Part shown: one piece after another, positions 36,522 through 49,924 of the stretch
Layout: the number at the start of each line of letters is the position of its first letter
How positions within the stretch are numbered: the first letter of the stretch is position 1
Program-made: the position numbers and the translations under genes
The notes under the pieces: model-generated
Told to the model about the DNA's origin: nothing
Seen by the model: only the letters and a program-made list of their open reading frames with translations
The model's database searches: none
Assembly: GCF_051014685.1 (NCBI RefSeq)
Contig: NW_027478486.1
Coordinates: 186,001 to 250,000, forward strand
Source: Ptiloglossa arizonensis
Lineage: Eukaryota; Arthropoda; Insecta; Hymenoptera; Colletidae
Direction: 5' to 3'
DNA length: 64,000 nucleotides

Positions 36522-39500
36522 TTAAGGAATGGTTGAGAAACCATCAAAATATTCGCAATTCCTATACCCGAAACCAATAACTGGAATGGCATAGGGGAAA
36601 AGTACACACACCGCTGTAATCGGGCGAGTTTCTGCTTTCAGATGCAACAGCAATTTCTCGAGTTCAACAATCTGTTCGCGAGATATGGGAGTTTGAATTT
36701 TAGGAATGGTTGAGGAACCATCAAAATTTTCGCTGGTCTGATACCCGAAACCAATAACTGGAGTGGCAAAGGGGAAAGATACACACACCATTGTAATCGG
36801 GCGAGTTTCTGCTTTCAGATGCAACAGGAATTTCTCGAGTTCGTCAATCCGTTCGCGAGAAATGGGAGATTGAAGTTAAGGAAAGGTTGAGAAACCATCA
36901 AAATTTTCGCAATTCTGATGCTAGAAACGAATAACTAGAAAGGCTTAGGGCATAAATATTCATACCGTTGTAAACGGGCGAGTTTCTGCTTTTAGATGCA
37001 ATAGGAATTTCTCGAGTTCGTCAATCCGTTAGCGAGATATGGAAGTTTGAAGTTAAGGAATGGTTGAGAAACCATCACAATTTTCGCAATTCCTATACCC
37101 GAAACCAATAACTGGAATGGCATAGGGGAAAAGTACACACCGCTGTAATCGGGCGAGTTTCTGCTTTCAGATGCAACAGGAATTTCTCGAGTTCGACAAT
37201 CTGTTCGCGAGATGTGGGAGTTTGAATTTAAGGAATGGTTGAGAAACCATCAAAATTTTCGCTGGTCTGATACTCGAAACCAATAACTGGAGTGGCAAAG
37301 GGGAAAGATACACACACCATTGTAATCGGGCGAGTTTCTGCTTTCAGATGAAACAGGAATTTCTCGAGTTCGTCAATCCGTTCGCGAGGTATGGGAGTTT
37401 GAAGTTAAGGAATGGTTGAGAAACCGTCAAAATTTTCGCAAATCTGATACTCGAAACCAATAACTACAATGGCCTAGGGGGAAAATACACATACCGTTGT
37501 AATCGGGCGAGTTTCTACTTTCTGGTGCAATAGGAATTTCTCGATTTCGTCAATCCGTTCGCGATATATGGAAGTTTGAAGTTAAGGAAAGGTTGAGGAA
37601 CCATCAAAATTTTAGCAAGTCTGATATTCGAAAACAATAACTACAAAGGCCTAGGGGAAAAATACACATACCGTTGTAATCGGGCGAGTTTCTACTTTCA
37701 AATGCAACAGGAATTTCTCGAGTTCGTCAATCCGTTCGCGAGAAATGGGAGATTGAAGTTAAGGAAAGGTTGAGAAACCATCAAAATTTTCGCAATTCTG
37801 ATGCTAGAAACGAATAACTAGAAAGGCTTAGGGCATAAATATTCATACCGTTGTAAACGGGCGAGTTTCTGCTTTTAGATGCAATAGGAATTTCTCGAGT
37901 TCGTCAATCCGTTAGCGAGATATGGAAGTTTGAAGTTAAGGAAAGGTTGAGGAACCATCAAAATTTTCGCAGGTCTGATACTCGAAACCAATAACTGGAA
38001 TGGCCTAGGGGAATGATACACACAGCATTGTAATCGGGCGAGTTTCTACTTTCAGATGCAACAGGAATTTCTCGAGTTCGTCAATCCGTTCGCGAAATAC
38101 GGGAGGTAGAAGTTAAGGAATGGTTGATAAACCATCAAAATTTTTGCAAGTCTGATATTCGAAACCAATAACTGGAATGGCAAAGGGGAAAGATACACAT
38201 ACCGTTGTAATCGGGCGAGTTTCTATTTTCAAATGCGACAGGAATTTCTCGAGTTCGTCAATCCGTTCGCGAGATATGGGAGTTTGAAATTAAGGAATGG
38301 TTGAGAAACCATCAAAGTTTTCGCAATTCGGATGCTAGAAACGAATAACTGGAATGACCTAGGGGAAAAGTACACACACCATTGTAATCAGTAGACTTTC
38401 TACTTTCAGATGCAACAGGAAACAATCGAGTTTGTCAATCCGTTCGCGAGATATGGGAGCTTGAAGTTAAGGAATGGTTGAGAAACCATCAAAATTTTCG
38501 CAAGTCTGATACTCGAAACCGATAACTACAAAGGCCTAGGGGAAAAATACACATACCTTTGTAATCGGGCGAGTTTCTACTTTCAGATGCAACACGAATT
38601 TCTCGAGCTCGTCAATCCGTTCGCGAGATATGGGAGTTTGAAGTTAAGGAATGCTTGAGAAACCATCAAAATTTTCGCAAGTCTGATACTCGAAACCAAT
38701 AACTACAAAGGCCTAGGGGAAAAATACACATATCGTTGTAATCGGGCGAGATTCTACTTTCAGATGCAACAGGAATTTCTCGAGGTCGTCAATCCGTTCG
38801 CGAGATATGGGAGTTTGAAGTTAAGGAATGGTTGAGAAACCATCAAAATTATCGCAACTCTGATACTCGAAACCAATAACAACAATGGCCTAGGGGGAAA
38901 ATACACATACCCTTGTATTCGGGAGAGTTTCTACTTTCAGATGCAACAGGAATTTCTTGAATTCGTCAATCCGTCCGCGTGATATGGGAGTTTGAAATTA
39001 TGGAATGGTTGAGAAACCATCAAAATTTACGCAAGTCTGATACTCGAAACCAATAACTGGAATGGCGTAGGGGAAAAGTACACACACCATTGTAATCGGG
39101 CGAGTTTCTAATTTCAGATGCAACCGGAATTTCTCGAGTTCGTCAATCTGTTCACGAGATATGGGAATTTGAAGTTAAGGAATGGTTGAGAAACCATCAA
39201 AGTTTTCGCAATTCTGATGCTAGAAACGAATAACTTGAATGGCCTAGGGGAAAAGTACACATAACTTTGTAATCGGGCGAGTTTCTACTTTCAGAAGCAA
39301 CAGGAATTTCTCGAGCTCTTCAATCCGTTCGCGAGATATGGGAGTTTGAAGTTAAGGAATGGTTGAGAAACCATCAAAATTTTCGCAAGTCTGATACTCG
39401 AAACCAATAACTACCATGGCCTAGGGGAAAAATGCACATACTTTGTAATCGGGCGAGTTTCTACTTCCAGATGCAACAGGAATTTCTCGAGTTCGTCAAT

Positions 39501-39540
39501 CCGTTCCCGAGATATGGGAGTTTGAAGTTAAGGAATGGTT
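36522..39540 (+). repeat. 17/15-monomer HOR, copy 2
   Basis: Similar to copy 1 for about 2470 bp. After about 38990 it switches to monomers with AAATTATGGAATGG and AAATTTACGC, where copy 1 has AAGTTAAGG and AATCATCACAA. The landmark spacing to copy 3 is 2652 bp (15 x 177 minus 3), the extra lost base lying in GCACATACTTTGTAATC near 39440. The switched part recurs at about 42520-43100. Confidence 0.82.
38088..38104 (+). other. CENP-B box core, 9/9
   Basis: GTTCGCGAAATACGGGA, exactly 3007 bp after the 35081 site. Confidence 0.5.
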
Positions 39541-42240
39541 GAGAAACCATCAAAATTTTCGCAATTCTGATGCTAGAAACGAATAACTAGAAAGGCTTAG
39601 GGCATAAATATTCATACCGTTGTAAACGGGCGAGTTTCTGCTTTTAGATGCAATAGGAATTTCTCGAGTTCGTCAATCCGTTAGCGAGATATGGAAGTTT
39701 GAAGTTAAGGAATGGTTGAGAAACCATCACAATTTTCGCAATTCCTATACCCGAAACCAATAACTGGAATGGCATAGGGGAAAAGTACACACCGCTGTAA
39801 TCGGGCGAGTTTCTGCTTTCAGATGCAACAGGAATTTCTCGAGTTCGACAATCTGTTCGCGAGATGTGGGAGTTTGAATTTAAGGAATGGTTGAGAAACC
39901 ATCAAAATTTTCGCTGGTCTGATACTCGAAACCAATAACTGGAGTGGCAAAGGGGAAAGATACACACACCATTGTAATCGGGCGAGTTTCTGCTTTCAGA
40001 TGAAACAGGAATTTCTCGAGTTCGTCAATCCGTTCGCGAGGTATGGGAGTTTGAAGTTAAGGAATGGTTGAGAAACCGTCAAAATTTTCGCAAATCTGAT
40101 ACTCGAAACCAATAACTACAATGGCCTAGGGGGAAAATACACATACCGTTGTAATCGGGCGAGTTTCTACTTTCAGGTGCAATAGGAATTTCTCGATTTC
40201 GTCAATCCGTTCGCGATATATGGAAGTTTGAAGTTAAGGAAAGGTTGAGGAACCATCAAAATTTTAGCAAGTCTGATATTCGAAAACAATAACTACAAAG
40301 GCCTAGGGGAAAAATACACATACCGTTGTAATCGGGCGAGTTTCTACTTTCAAATGCAACAGGAATTTCTCGAGTTCGTCAATCCGTTCGCGAGAAATGG
40401 GAGATTGAAGTTAAGGAAAGGTTGAGAAACCATCAAAATTTTCGCAATTCTGATGCTAGAAACGAATAACTAGAAAGGCTTAGGGCATAAATATTCATAC
40501 CGTTGTAAACGGGCGAGTTTCTGCTTTTAGATGCAATAGGAATTTCTCGAGTTCGTCAATCCGTTAGCGAGATATGGAAGTTTGAAGTTAAGGAAAGGTT
40601 GAGGAACCATCAAAATTTTCGCAGGTCTGATACTCGAAACCAATAACTGGAATGGCCTAGGGGAATGATACACACAGCATTGTAATCGGGCGAGTTTCTA
40701 CTTTCAGATGCAACAGGAATTTCTCGAGTTCGTCAATCCGTTCGCGAAATACGGGAGGTAGAAGTTAAGGAATGGTTGATAAACCATCAAAATTTTTGCA
40801 AGTCTGATATTCGAAACCAATAACTGGAATGGCAAAGGGGAAAGATACACATACCGTTGTAATCGGGCGAGTTTCTATTTTCAAATGCGACAGGAATTTC
40901 TCGAGTTCGTCAATCCGTTCGCGAGATATGGGAGTTTGAAATTAAGGAATGGTTGAGAAACCATCAAAGTTTTCGCAATTCGGATGCTAGAAACGAATAA
41001 CTGGAATGACCTAGGGGAAAAGTACACACACCATTGTAATCAGTAGACTTTCTACTTTCAGATGCAACAGGAAACAATCGAGTTTGTCAATCCGTTCGCG
41101 AGATATGGGAGCTTGAAGTTAAGGAATGGTTGAGAAACCATCAAAATTTTCGCAAGTCTGATACTCGAAACCGATAACTACAAAGGCCTAGGGGAAAAAT
41201 ACACATATCGTTGTAATCGGGCGAGATTCTACTTTCAGATGCAACAGGAATTTCTCGAGGTCGTCAATCCGTTCGCGAGATATGGGAGTTTGAAGTTAAG
41301 GAATGGTTGAGAAACCATCAAAATTATCGCAACTCTGATACTCGAAACCAATAACAACAATGGCCTAGGGGGAAAATACACATACCCTTGTATTCGGGAG
41401 AGTTTCTACTTTCAGATGCAACAGGAATTTCTTGAATTCGTCAATCCGTCCGCGTGATATGGGAGTTTGAAGTTAAGGAATGGTTGAGAAATCATCACAA
41501 TTTTCGCAAGTCTGACACTCGAAACCAATAACTACCATGGCCTAGGGGAAAAATGCACATACCCTTGTAATCGGGCGAGTTTCTACTTTCAGATGCAACA
41601 GGAATTTCTCGAGTTCGTCAATCCGTTCCCGAGATATGGGAGTTTGAAGTTAAGGAATGGTTGAGAAACCATCAAAATTTTCGCAATTCTGATGCTAGAA
41701 ACGAATAACTGGAATGACCTAGGGGAAAAGTACACACACCATTGTAATCAGTAGACTTTCTACTTTCAGATGCAACAGGAAACAATCGAGTTTGTCAATC
41801 CGTTCGCGAGATATGGGAGCTTGAAGTTAAGGAATGGTTGAGAAACCATCAAAATTTTCGCAAGTCTGATACTCGAAACCGATAACTACAAAGGCCTAGG
41901 GGAAAAATACACATACCTTTGTAATCGGGCGAGTTTCTACTTTCAGAAGCAACAGGATTTTCTCGAGCTCTTCAATCCGTTCGCGAGATATGGGAGTTTG
42001 AAGTTAAGGAATGGTTGAGAAACCATCAAAATTTTCGCAAGTCTGATACTCGAAACCAATAACTACCATGGCCTAGGGGAAAAATGCACATACTTTGTAA
42101 TCGGGCGAGTTTCTACTTCCAGATGCAACAGGAATTTCTCGAGTTCGTCAATCCGTTCCCGAGATATGGGAGTTTGAAGTTAAGGAATGGTTGAGAAACC
42201 ATCAAAATTTTCGCAATTCTGATGCTAGAAACGAATAACT
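39541..42240 (+). repeat. 17/15-monomer HOR, copy 3 (rearranged)
   Basis: Landmarks CATA at 39603 and 40486 lie 2652 bp after those of copy 2. Compared with copies 1 and 2 it skips material near 41185 (ACAAAGGCC continues directly into the ATATCGTTG monomer). Its right part (41460-41990) follows copy 1, not copy 2, so the three copies are mosaics of one another. Confidence 0.8.
40740..40756 (+). other. CENP-B box core, 9/9 (last one found)
   Basis: GTTCGCGAAATACGGGA, 2652 bp after the 38088 site. I found no 9/9 site to the right of this position; the remaining 23 kb carries the 8/9 or weaker forms. Confidence 0.5.
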
Positions 42241-45200
42241 GGAATGACCTAGGGAAAAAGTACAGACACCATTCTAATCGGTCGACTTTCTATTTTCAGA
42301 TGCAACATGAAATAATCGAGTTCGTCAATCCGTTCGCGAGATATGGGAGTTTGAAGTTAAGGATTGGTTGAGAAACCATCAAAGTTTTCGCAAGTCTGAT
42401 ACTCGAAACTAATAACTACAATGGCTCAGGGGAAAAATACACATACCGTTGTAATCGGGCGTGTTTCTACTTTCAGATGCAACAGGAATTTCTCGAGTTC
42501 ATCAATCCGTTCGCGAGATATGGGAGTTTGAAATTATGGAATGGTTGAGAAACCATCAAAATTTACGCAAGTCTGATACTCGAAACCAATAACTGGAATG
42601 GCGTAGGGGAAAAGTACACACACCATTGTAATCGGGCGAGTTTCTAATTTCAGATGCAACCGGAATTTCTCGAGTTCGTCAATCTGTTCACGAGATATGG
42701 GAATTTGAAGTTAAGGAATGGTTGAGAAACCATCAAAGTTTTCGCAATTCTGATGCTAGAAACGAATAACTTGAATGGCCTAGGGGAAAAGTACACATAC
42801 CTTTGTAATCGGGCGAGTTTCTACTTTCAGAAGCAACAGGAATTTCTCGAGCTCTTCAATCCGTTCGCGAGATATGGGAGTTTGAAGTTAAGGAATGGTT
42901 GAGAAACCATCAAAATTTTCGCAAGTCTGATACTCGAAACCAATAACTACCATGGCCTAGGGGAAAAATGCACATACTTTGTAATCGGGCGAGTTTCTAC
43001 TTCCAGATGCAACAGGAATTTCTCGAGTTCGTCAATCCGTTCCCGAGATATGGGAGTTTGAAGTTAAGGAATGGTTGAGAAACCATCAAAATTTTCGCAA
43101 TTCTGATGCTAGAAACGAATAACTGGAATGACCTAGGGGAAAAGTACACACACCATTGTAATCAGTAGACTTTCTACTTTCAGATGCAACAGGAAAGAAT
43201 CGAGTTTGTCAATCCGTTCGCGAGATATGGGAGCTTGAAGTTAAGGAATGGTTGAGAAACCATCAAAATTTTCGCAAGTCTGATACTCGAAACCGATAAC
43301 TACAAAGGCCTGGGGGAAAAATACACATACCTTTGTAATCGGGCGAGTTTCTACTTTCAGAAGCAACAGGAACTTCTCGAGCTCTTCAATCCGTTCGCGA
43401 GATATGGGAGTTTGAAGTTAAGGAATGGTTGAGAAACCATCAAAATTTTCGCAAGTCTGATACTCGAAACCAATAACTACCATGGCCTAGGGGTAAAATG
43501 CACATACTTTGTAATCGGGCGAGTTTCTACTTCCAGATGCAACAGGAATTTCTCGAGTTCGTCAATCCGTTCCCGAGATATGGGAGTTTGAAGTTAAGGA
43601 ATGGTTGAGAAACCATCAAAATTTTCGCAATTCTGATGCTAGAAACGAATAACTGGAATGACCTAGGGAAAAAGTACAGACACCATTCTAATCAGTCGAC
43701 TTTCTACTTTCAGATGCAACATGAAATAATCGAGTTCGTCAATCCGTTCGCGAGATATGGGAGTTTGAAGTTAAGGATTGGTTGAGAAACCATCAAAGTT
43801 TTCGCAAGTCTGATACTCGAAACTAATAACTACAATGGCTCAGGGGAAAAATACACATACCGATGTAATCGGGCGTGTTTCTACTTTCAGATGCAACAGG
43901 AATTTCTCGAGTTCGTCAATCCGTTCGCGAGATATGGAAGTTCGGAGTTAAGGAATGGTTGAGAAACCATCAAAATTTTCGCAATTCTGATGCTAGAAAC
44001 GAATAACTTGAATGGCCTAGGGGAAAAGTTCACATACCATTGTAATCGGGCGAGTTTCTGCTTTTAAATGAAACAGGAATTTCTCGAGTTCGTCAATCCG
44101 TTCGCGAGATATGGTAGTTTGAAATTATGGAATGGTTGAGAAACCATCAAAATTTACGCAAGTCTGATACTCGAAACCAATAACTGGAATGGCGTAGGGG
44201 AAAAGTACACACACCATTGTAATCGGGCGAGTTTCTACTTTCAGATGCAACAGAAATTTTACGGATTCGTCAATCCGTTCGCGAAATATTGGAGTTTGGA
44301 GTTAAGAGATGGTTGAGAAACCATCAAAATTTTCGCAAGTCTGATACTCGAAACTAATAACTACAATGGCTTAGGGGAAAAATACACATACCGTTGTAAT
44401 CGGGCGTGTTTCTACTTTCAGATGCAGCAGAAACTTTTCGGATTCGTCAATCCGTTCGCGAAATATCGGAGTTTGGAGTTAAGAGATGGTTGAGAATCCT
44501 TCAAAATTTCGCAAGTCTGATACTCGAAACCAATAATTACTATGGCCTAGGGCAAAAATACACATACCGTTGTAATCGGGCGAATTTCTGCTTTTTGATG
44601 AAACAGGCATTTCTCGAGTTCGTCAGTCCGTTCGCGAAATATCGGAGCTTGGATTTAAGAGATGGTTGAGAAACCATCAAAATTTTCGCAAGTCTGTTAC
44701 CCGAAATTGATAACTAGAATGGCCTAGGGGAAAAGCACACATACCATTGTAATCGGGCGAGATTCTACTTTCAGATGCAACAGGAATTTCTCGAGTTCGT
44801 CAATCCGTTCGCGAGATATGGGAGTTAGAAGTTAAGGAATGGTTGAGAAGCCATGAAAATTTCGCAAGTCTGATACTCGAAACCAATAACTAGAATTGCT
44901 TACGGGAAAAATACACATACCGTTGTAATCGGGAGTGTTTCTGCTTTTAGAACCAACAGGCATTTATCGAGTTCGTCAATCCGTTCGCGAGATATGGGAG
45001 TTTGGACTTAAGAGATGGTTGAGAAACCATCAAAATTTTCGCAATTCTGATGCTAGAAACGAATAAGTGGAATGGCCTAGGGGAAAAATACACATACCAA
45101 TGTAATCGGGCGAGTTTCTACTTTCAGATGCAACAGGAATTTCTCGAGTTCGTCAATCCGTTCCCGAGATATGGGAGTTTGAAGTTAAGGAATGGTTGAG

Positions 45201-45300
45201 AAACCATCAAAATTATCGCAACTCTGACACTGGAAACCAATAACTTCAATGGCCCAGGGCAAAAATGAACATACCGTTGTAATCGGGCGTGTTTCTACTT
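42241..45300 (+). repeat. Mosaic monomers, including a repeat spaced 1414 bp
   Basis: ACCTAGGGAAAAAGTACAG recurs at 42247 and 43661 (8 x 177 minus 2 bp) with GTCGACTTTCTA and CATGAAATAATCG in both. The interval 42520-43100 repeats 38980-39540. From about 44100 monomers become more divergent (ACGGATTCGTC, GTTAAGAGATGG, CGAAATATTGG). No gene is supported. Confidence 0.72.
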
Positions 45301-47454
45301 TAAGCTGCAACAGGAATTTTTCGAGTTCTTCAATCCGTTCGCAAGATATGGGAGTTTGAAGTTAAGGAATGGTTGAGAATCCATCAAAATTTCGCAAGTC
45401 TGATACTCGAAACCAATAACTACTATGGTCTAGGGCAAAAATAAACATACCGTTGTAATCGGACGAGTTTCTGCTTTTAGATGCAACAGGAATTTCTCGA
45501 GTTCGTCAATCCGTTCGCGAGATATGGGAGTTTGTATTTAAGGAACGGTTGAGAAACCATCAAAATTTTGGCAAGTCTGATACTCGAAACCAAAAACTAC
45601 AATGGCTAGGGGAAAAATACACATACCGTTGAAATCAGGCGAGTTTCTGCTTTCAGATGCAATAGGAATTTCTGGAGTTCGTCAATCCGTTCGCGAGATA
45701 TGGGAGTTTGAAGTTAGGATTGGTTGAGAAACCATCAAAATTTTCGCAAGTCTGATACTCGAAACCAATAACTACAATGGCCTAGGGGAAAAATACACAT
45801 ACCCTTGTAATCGGGAGATTTTCTACTTTCAGATGCAACAGGAATTTTTCGGATTCGTCAATCCGTTCGCGAGATATGGGAGTTTGAAGTTAAGGAAGGG
45901 TTGAGAAACCATCAAAATTTTCGCAAGTCTGATACTCGAAACCAATAACTACTATGGCCTAGGGCAAAAATACAAATACCGTGGTAATCGGGTGAGTTTC
46001 TGCTTTCAGATGCAGCAGGAATTTCTCGAGTTCGTCAATCCGTTCGCGAGATATGGTAGTTTGAAGTTAAGGAATGGTTGAAAAACCATCAAAATTTTCG
46101 CAAGTCTGATACTCGAAACCACTAACTACACTGGCCTAGGTGAAAAATACACATACCGTGGTAATCGGGTGAGTTTCTGCTTTCAGATGCAGCAGGAATT
46201 TCTCGAGTTCGTCAATCCGTTCGCGAGATATGGGAGTTTGGAGTTAAGAAATGGTTGAGAAACCATCAAAATTTTCGTAAGTCTGATACTCGAAACCACT
46301 AACTAAACTGGCCTAGGTGAAAAATACACATACCGTTGTAATCGGGCGTGTTTCTACTTTAAGCTGCAACAGGAATTTTTCGAGTTCTTCAATCCGTTCG
46401 CAAGATATGGGAGTTTGAAGTTAAGGAATGGTTGAGAATCCATCAAAATTTCGCAAGTCTGATACTCGAAATCAATAACTACTATGGTCTAGGGCAAAAA
46501 TAAACATACCGTTGTAATCGGACGAGTTTCTGCTTTTAGATGCAACAGGAATTTCTCGAGTTCGTCAATCCGTTCGCGAGATATGGGAGTTTGTATTTAA
46601 GGAACGGTTGAGAAACCATCAAAATTTTGGCAAGTCTGATACTCGAAACCAAAAACTACAATGGCTAGGGGAAAAATACACATACCGTTGAAATCAGGCG
46701 AGTTTCTGCTTTCAGATGCAATAGGAATTTCTGGAGTTCGTCAATCCGTTCGCGAGATATGGGAATTTGAAGTTAGGATTGGTTGAGAAACCATCAAAAT
46801 TTTCGCAAGTCTGATACTCGAAACCAATAACTACAATGGCCTAGGGGAAAAATACACATACCCTTGTAATCGGGAGATTTTCTACTTTCAGATGCAACAG
46901 GAATTTTTCGGATTCGTCAATCCGTTCGCGAGATATGGGAGTTTGAAGTTAAGGAAGGGTTGAGAAACCATCAAAATTTTCGCAAGTCTGATACTCGAAA
47001 CCAATAACTACTATGGCCTAGGGCAAAAATACAAATACCGTGGTAATCGGGTGAGTTTCTGCTTTCAGATGCAGCAGGAATTTCTCGAGTTCGTCAATCC
47101 GTTCGCGAGATATGGTAGTTTGAAGTTAAGGAATGGTTGAAAAACCATCAAAATTTTCGCAAGTCTGATACTCGAAACCACTAACTACACTGGCCTAGGT
47201 GAAAAATACACATACCGTGGTAATCGGGTGAGTTTCTGCTTTCAGATGCAGCAGGAATTTCTCGAGTTCGTCAATCCGTTCGCGAGATATGGGAGTTTGG
47301 AGTTAAGAAATGGTTGAGAAACCATCAAAATTTTTGTAAGTCTGATACTCGAAACCACTAACTAAACTGGCCTAGGTGAAAAATACACATACCGTTGTAA
47401 TCGGGCGTGTTTCTACTTTAAGCTGCAACAGGAATTTTTCGAGTTCTTCAAGCC
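45301..47454 (+). repeat. 6-monomer HOR (1059 bp), two copies
   Basis: TAAGCTGCAACAGG recurs at 45301, 46360 and 47419. The unit is 6 x 177 minus 3 bp; shared single-base losses include AAAATTTCGC, GAAGTTAGGATTGG and ATGGCTAGGGG. Substitutions between copies are few, for example GGGAATTTG near 46764 for GGGAGTTTG. The third unit breaks off after about 35 bp. Confidence 0.86.
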
Positions 47455-49222
47455 GTTCGCAAGATATGGGAGTTTGAAGTTAAGGAATGGTGGAGAAGCC
47501 ATAAAAATTTCGCAAGTCTGATACTCGAAATCAATAACTACTATGGTCTAGGGGAAAAATACACATACCGTTGTAATCGGGAGATTTTCTACTTTCAGAT
47601 GCCACAGGAATTTTTCGGATACGTCAATCCGTTCGCGAGATATGGGAGTTTGAAGTTAAGGAAGGGTTGAGAAACCATCAAAATTTTCGCAAGTCTGATA
47701 CTCGAAACCAATAACTACTATGGCCTAGGGCAAAAATACAAATACCGTGGTAATCGGGCGAGTTTCTGCTTTTAGATGAAACAGGCATTTCTCGAGTTCG
47801 TCAATCCGTTCGTGAAATATCGGAGTTTGGAGTTAAGAGATGGTTGAGGAACCATCAAAATTTTCGCAAGTCTGATACTCGAAACCAATAACTGGAATGG
47901 CCTAGGGGAAAAGTACGCATACCAATGTAATCGGGCGAGTTTCTAATTTCAGATGCAACAGGAATTTCTCGAGTTCGTCAATCCGTTCGCGAGATATGGG
48001 AGTTTGGAGTTAAGAAATGGTTGAGAAACTATCAAAATTTTCGCAAGTCTGATACTCGAAACCAATAACTACTATGGCCTAGGGCAAAAATACACATACC
48101 GTTGTAATCGGGCGAGTTTCTGCGTTTAGATGAAACAGGCATTTCTCGAGTTCGTCAATCCGTTCGCGAGATATCGGAGTTTGAAGTTAAGGATTGGTTG
48201 AGAAACCATCAAAGTTTTCGCAAGTCTGATACTCGAAACTAATAACTACAATGGCTTAGGGGAAAAATACACATACCGTTGTAATCGGGCGAGTTTCTAC
48301 TTTCACATGCAACAGAAATTTTTCGGATTCGTCAATCCGTTCGCAAGATATGGGAGTTTGAAGTTAAGGAATGGTGGAGAAGCCATAAAAATTTCGCAAG
48401 TCTGATACTCGAAATCAATAACTACTATGGTCTAGGGGAAAAATACACATACCGTTGTAATCGGGAGATTTTCTACTTTCAGATGCCACAGGAATTTTTC
48501 GGATTCGTCAATCCGTTCGCGAGATATGGGAGTTTGAAGTTAAGGAAGGGTTGAGAAACCATCAAAATTTTCGCAAGTCTGATACTCGAAACCAATAACT
48601 ACTATGGCCTAGGGCAAAAATACAAATACCGTGGTAATCGGGCGAGTTTCTGCTTTTAGATGAAACAGGCATTTCTCGAGTTCGTCAATCCGTTCGTGAA
48701 ATATCGGAGTTTGGAGTTAAGAGATGGTTGAGGAACCATCAAAATTTTCGCAAGTCTGATACTCGAAACCAATAACTGGAATGGCCTAGGGGAAAAGTAC
48801 GCATACCAATGTAATCGGGCGAGTTTCTAATTTCAGATGCAACAGGAATTTCTCGAGTTCGTCAATCCGTTCGCGAGATATGGGAGTTTGGAGTTAAGAA
48901 ATGGTTGAGAAACTATCAAAATTTTCGCAAGTCTGATACTCGAAACCAATAACTACTATGGCCTAGGGCAAAAATACACATACCGTTGTAATCGGGCGAG
49001 TTTCTGCGTTTAGATGAAACAGGCATTTCTCGAGTTCGTCAATCCGTTCGCGAGATATCGGAGTTTGAAGTTAAGGATTGGTTGAGAAACCATCAAAGTT
49101 TTCGCAAGTCTGATACTCGAAACTAATAACTACAATGGCTTAGGGGAAAAATACACATACCGTTGTAATCGGGCGAGTTTCTACTTTCACATGCAACAGA
49201 AATTTTTCGGATTCGTCAATCC
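47455..49222 (+). repeat. 5-monomer HOR (884 bp), two copies
   Basis: Copies are 47455-48338 and 48339-49222, phased on GTTCGCAAGATATGGG and GGTGGAGAAGCC (47491 and 48375). The unit is 5 x 177 minus 1 bp, the loss lying in CATAAAAATTTCGC. The only difference I saw is CGGATACGTC near 47620 against CGGATTCGTC near 48503. Confidence 0.87.
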
Positions 49223-49924
49223 GTTCGCGAAATATCGGAGTTTGCAGTTAAGAGATGGTTGAGAAACCATCAAAATTTTCGCAAGTCTGATACTCGAAAC
49301 CAATAACTACTATGGCCTAGGGCAAAAATACATATACCGTTGTAATCGGGCGAGTTTCTGCTTTTAGATGAGACAGGCATTTCTCGAGTTCGTCAATCCG
49401 TTCGTGAAATATCGGGGTTTGGAGTTAAGAGATGGTTGAGAAACCATCAAAATTTTCGCAAGTCTGATTCTCGAAACCAATAACTGGAATGGCCTAGGGG
49501 AAAAGTACACACACCATTGTAATCGGGCGAGTTTCTACTTTCAGATGCAACAGGAATTTCTCGAGTTCGTCAATCCGTTCGCGAGATATGGGAGTTTGGA
49601 TTTAAGAAATGGTTGAGAAACCATCAAAATTTTCGCAAGCCTAATACTCGAAAACAATAACTGGAATGGTCTAGGGGAAAAGTACACATACCATTGTAAT
49701 CGGGCGAGTTTCTACTTTCAGATGCAACAGGAATTTCTCGAAGTAGTCAATCCGTTCGCGAGATATGGGAGTTTGAAATTAAGGAATGGTTGAGAACCCA
49801 TCAAAATTTTCGCAAGTCTGATACTCGAAACTAATAACTGGAATGGCCTAGGGGAAAAGTACACACACCATTGCAATCGGGCGAGTTTCTACTTTCAGAT
49901 GCAACAGGAATTTCCCGAGTTCGT
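49223..49924 (+). repeat. Unordered monomers between HOR blocks
   Basis: About four monomers with no close repeat partner that I could find, including CGGGGTTTGGAGTTAAG near 49414 and CTCGAAGTAGTC near 49740. Nothing but satellite sequence is present. Confidence 0.65.

Noticed and set aside
13872..36824. Recurring 100-codon minus-strand open frames (13872, 14226, 15819, 17766, 21306, 24846, 31037, 32806, 33515, 36522 and others)
   Set aside because: They are translations of the 354-bp dimer. Since 177 = 3 x 59, a stop-free frame carries on into the next monomer, and copies of the dimer reproduce the same peptide. No distinct coding composition, start context or domain is seen.
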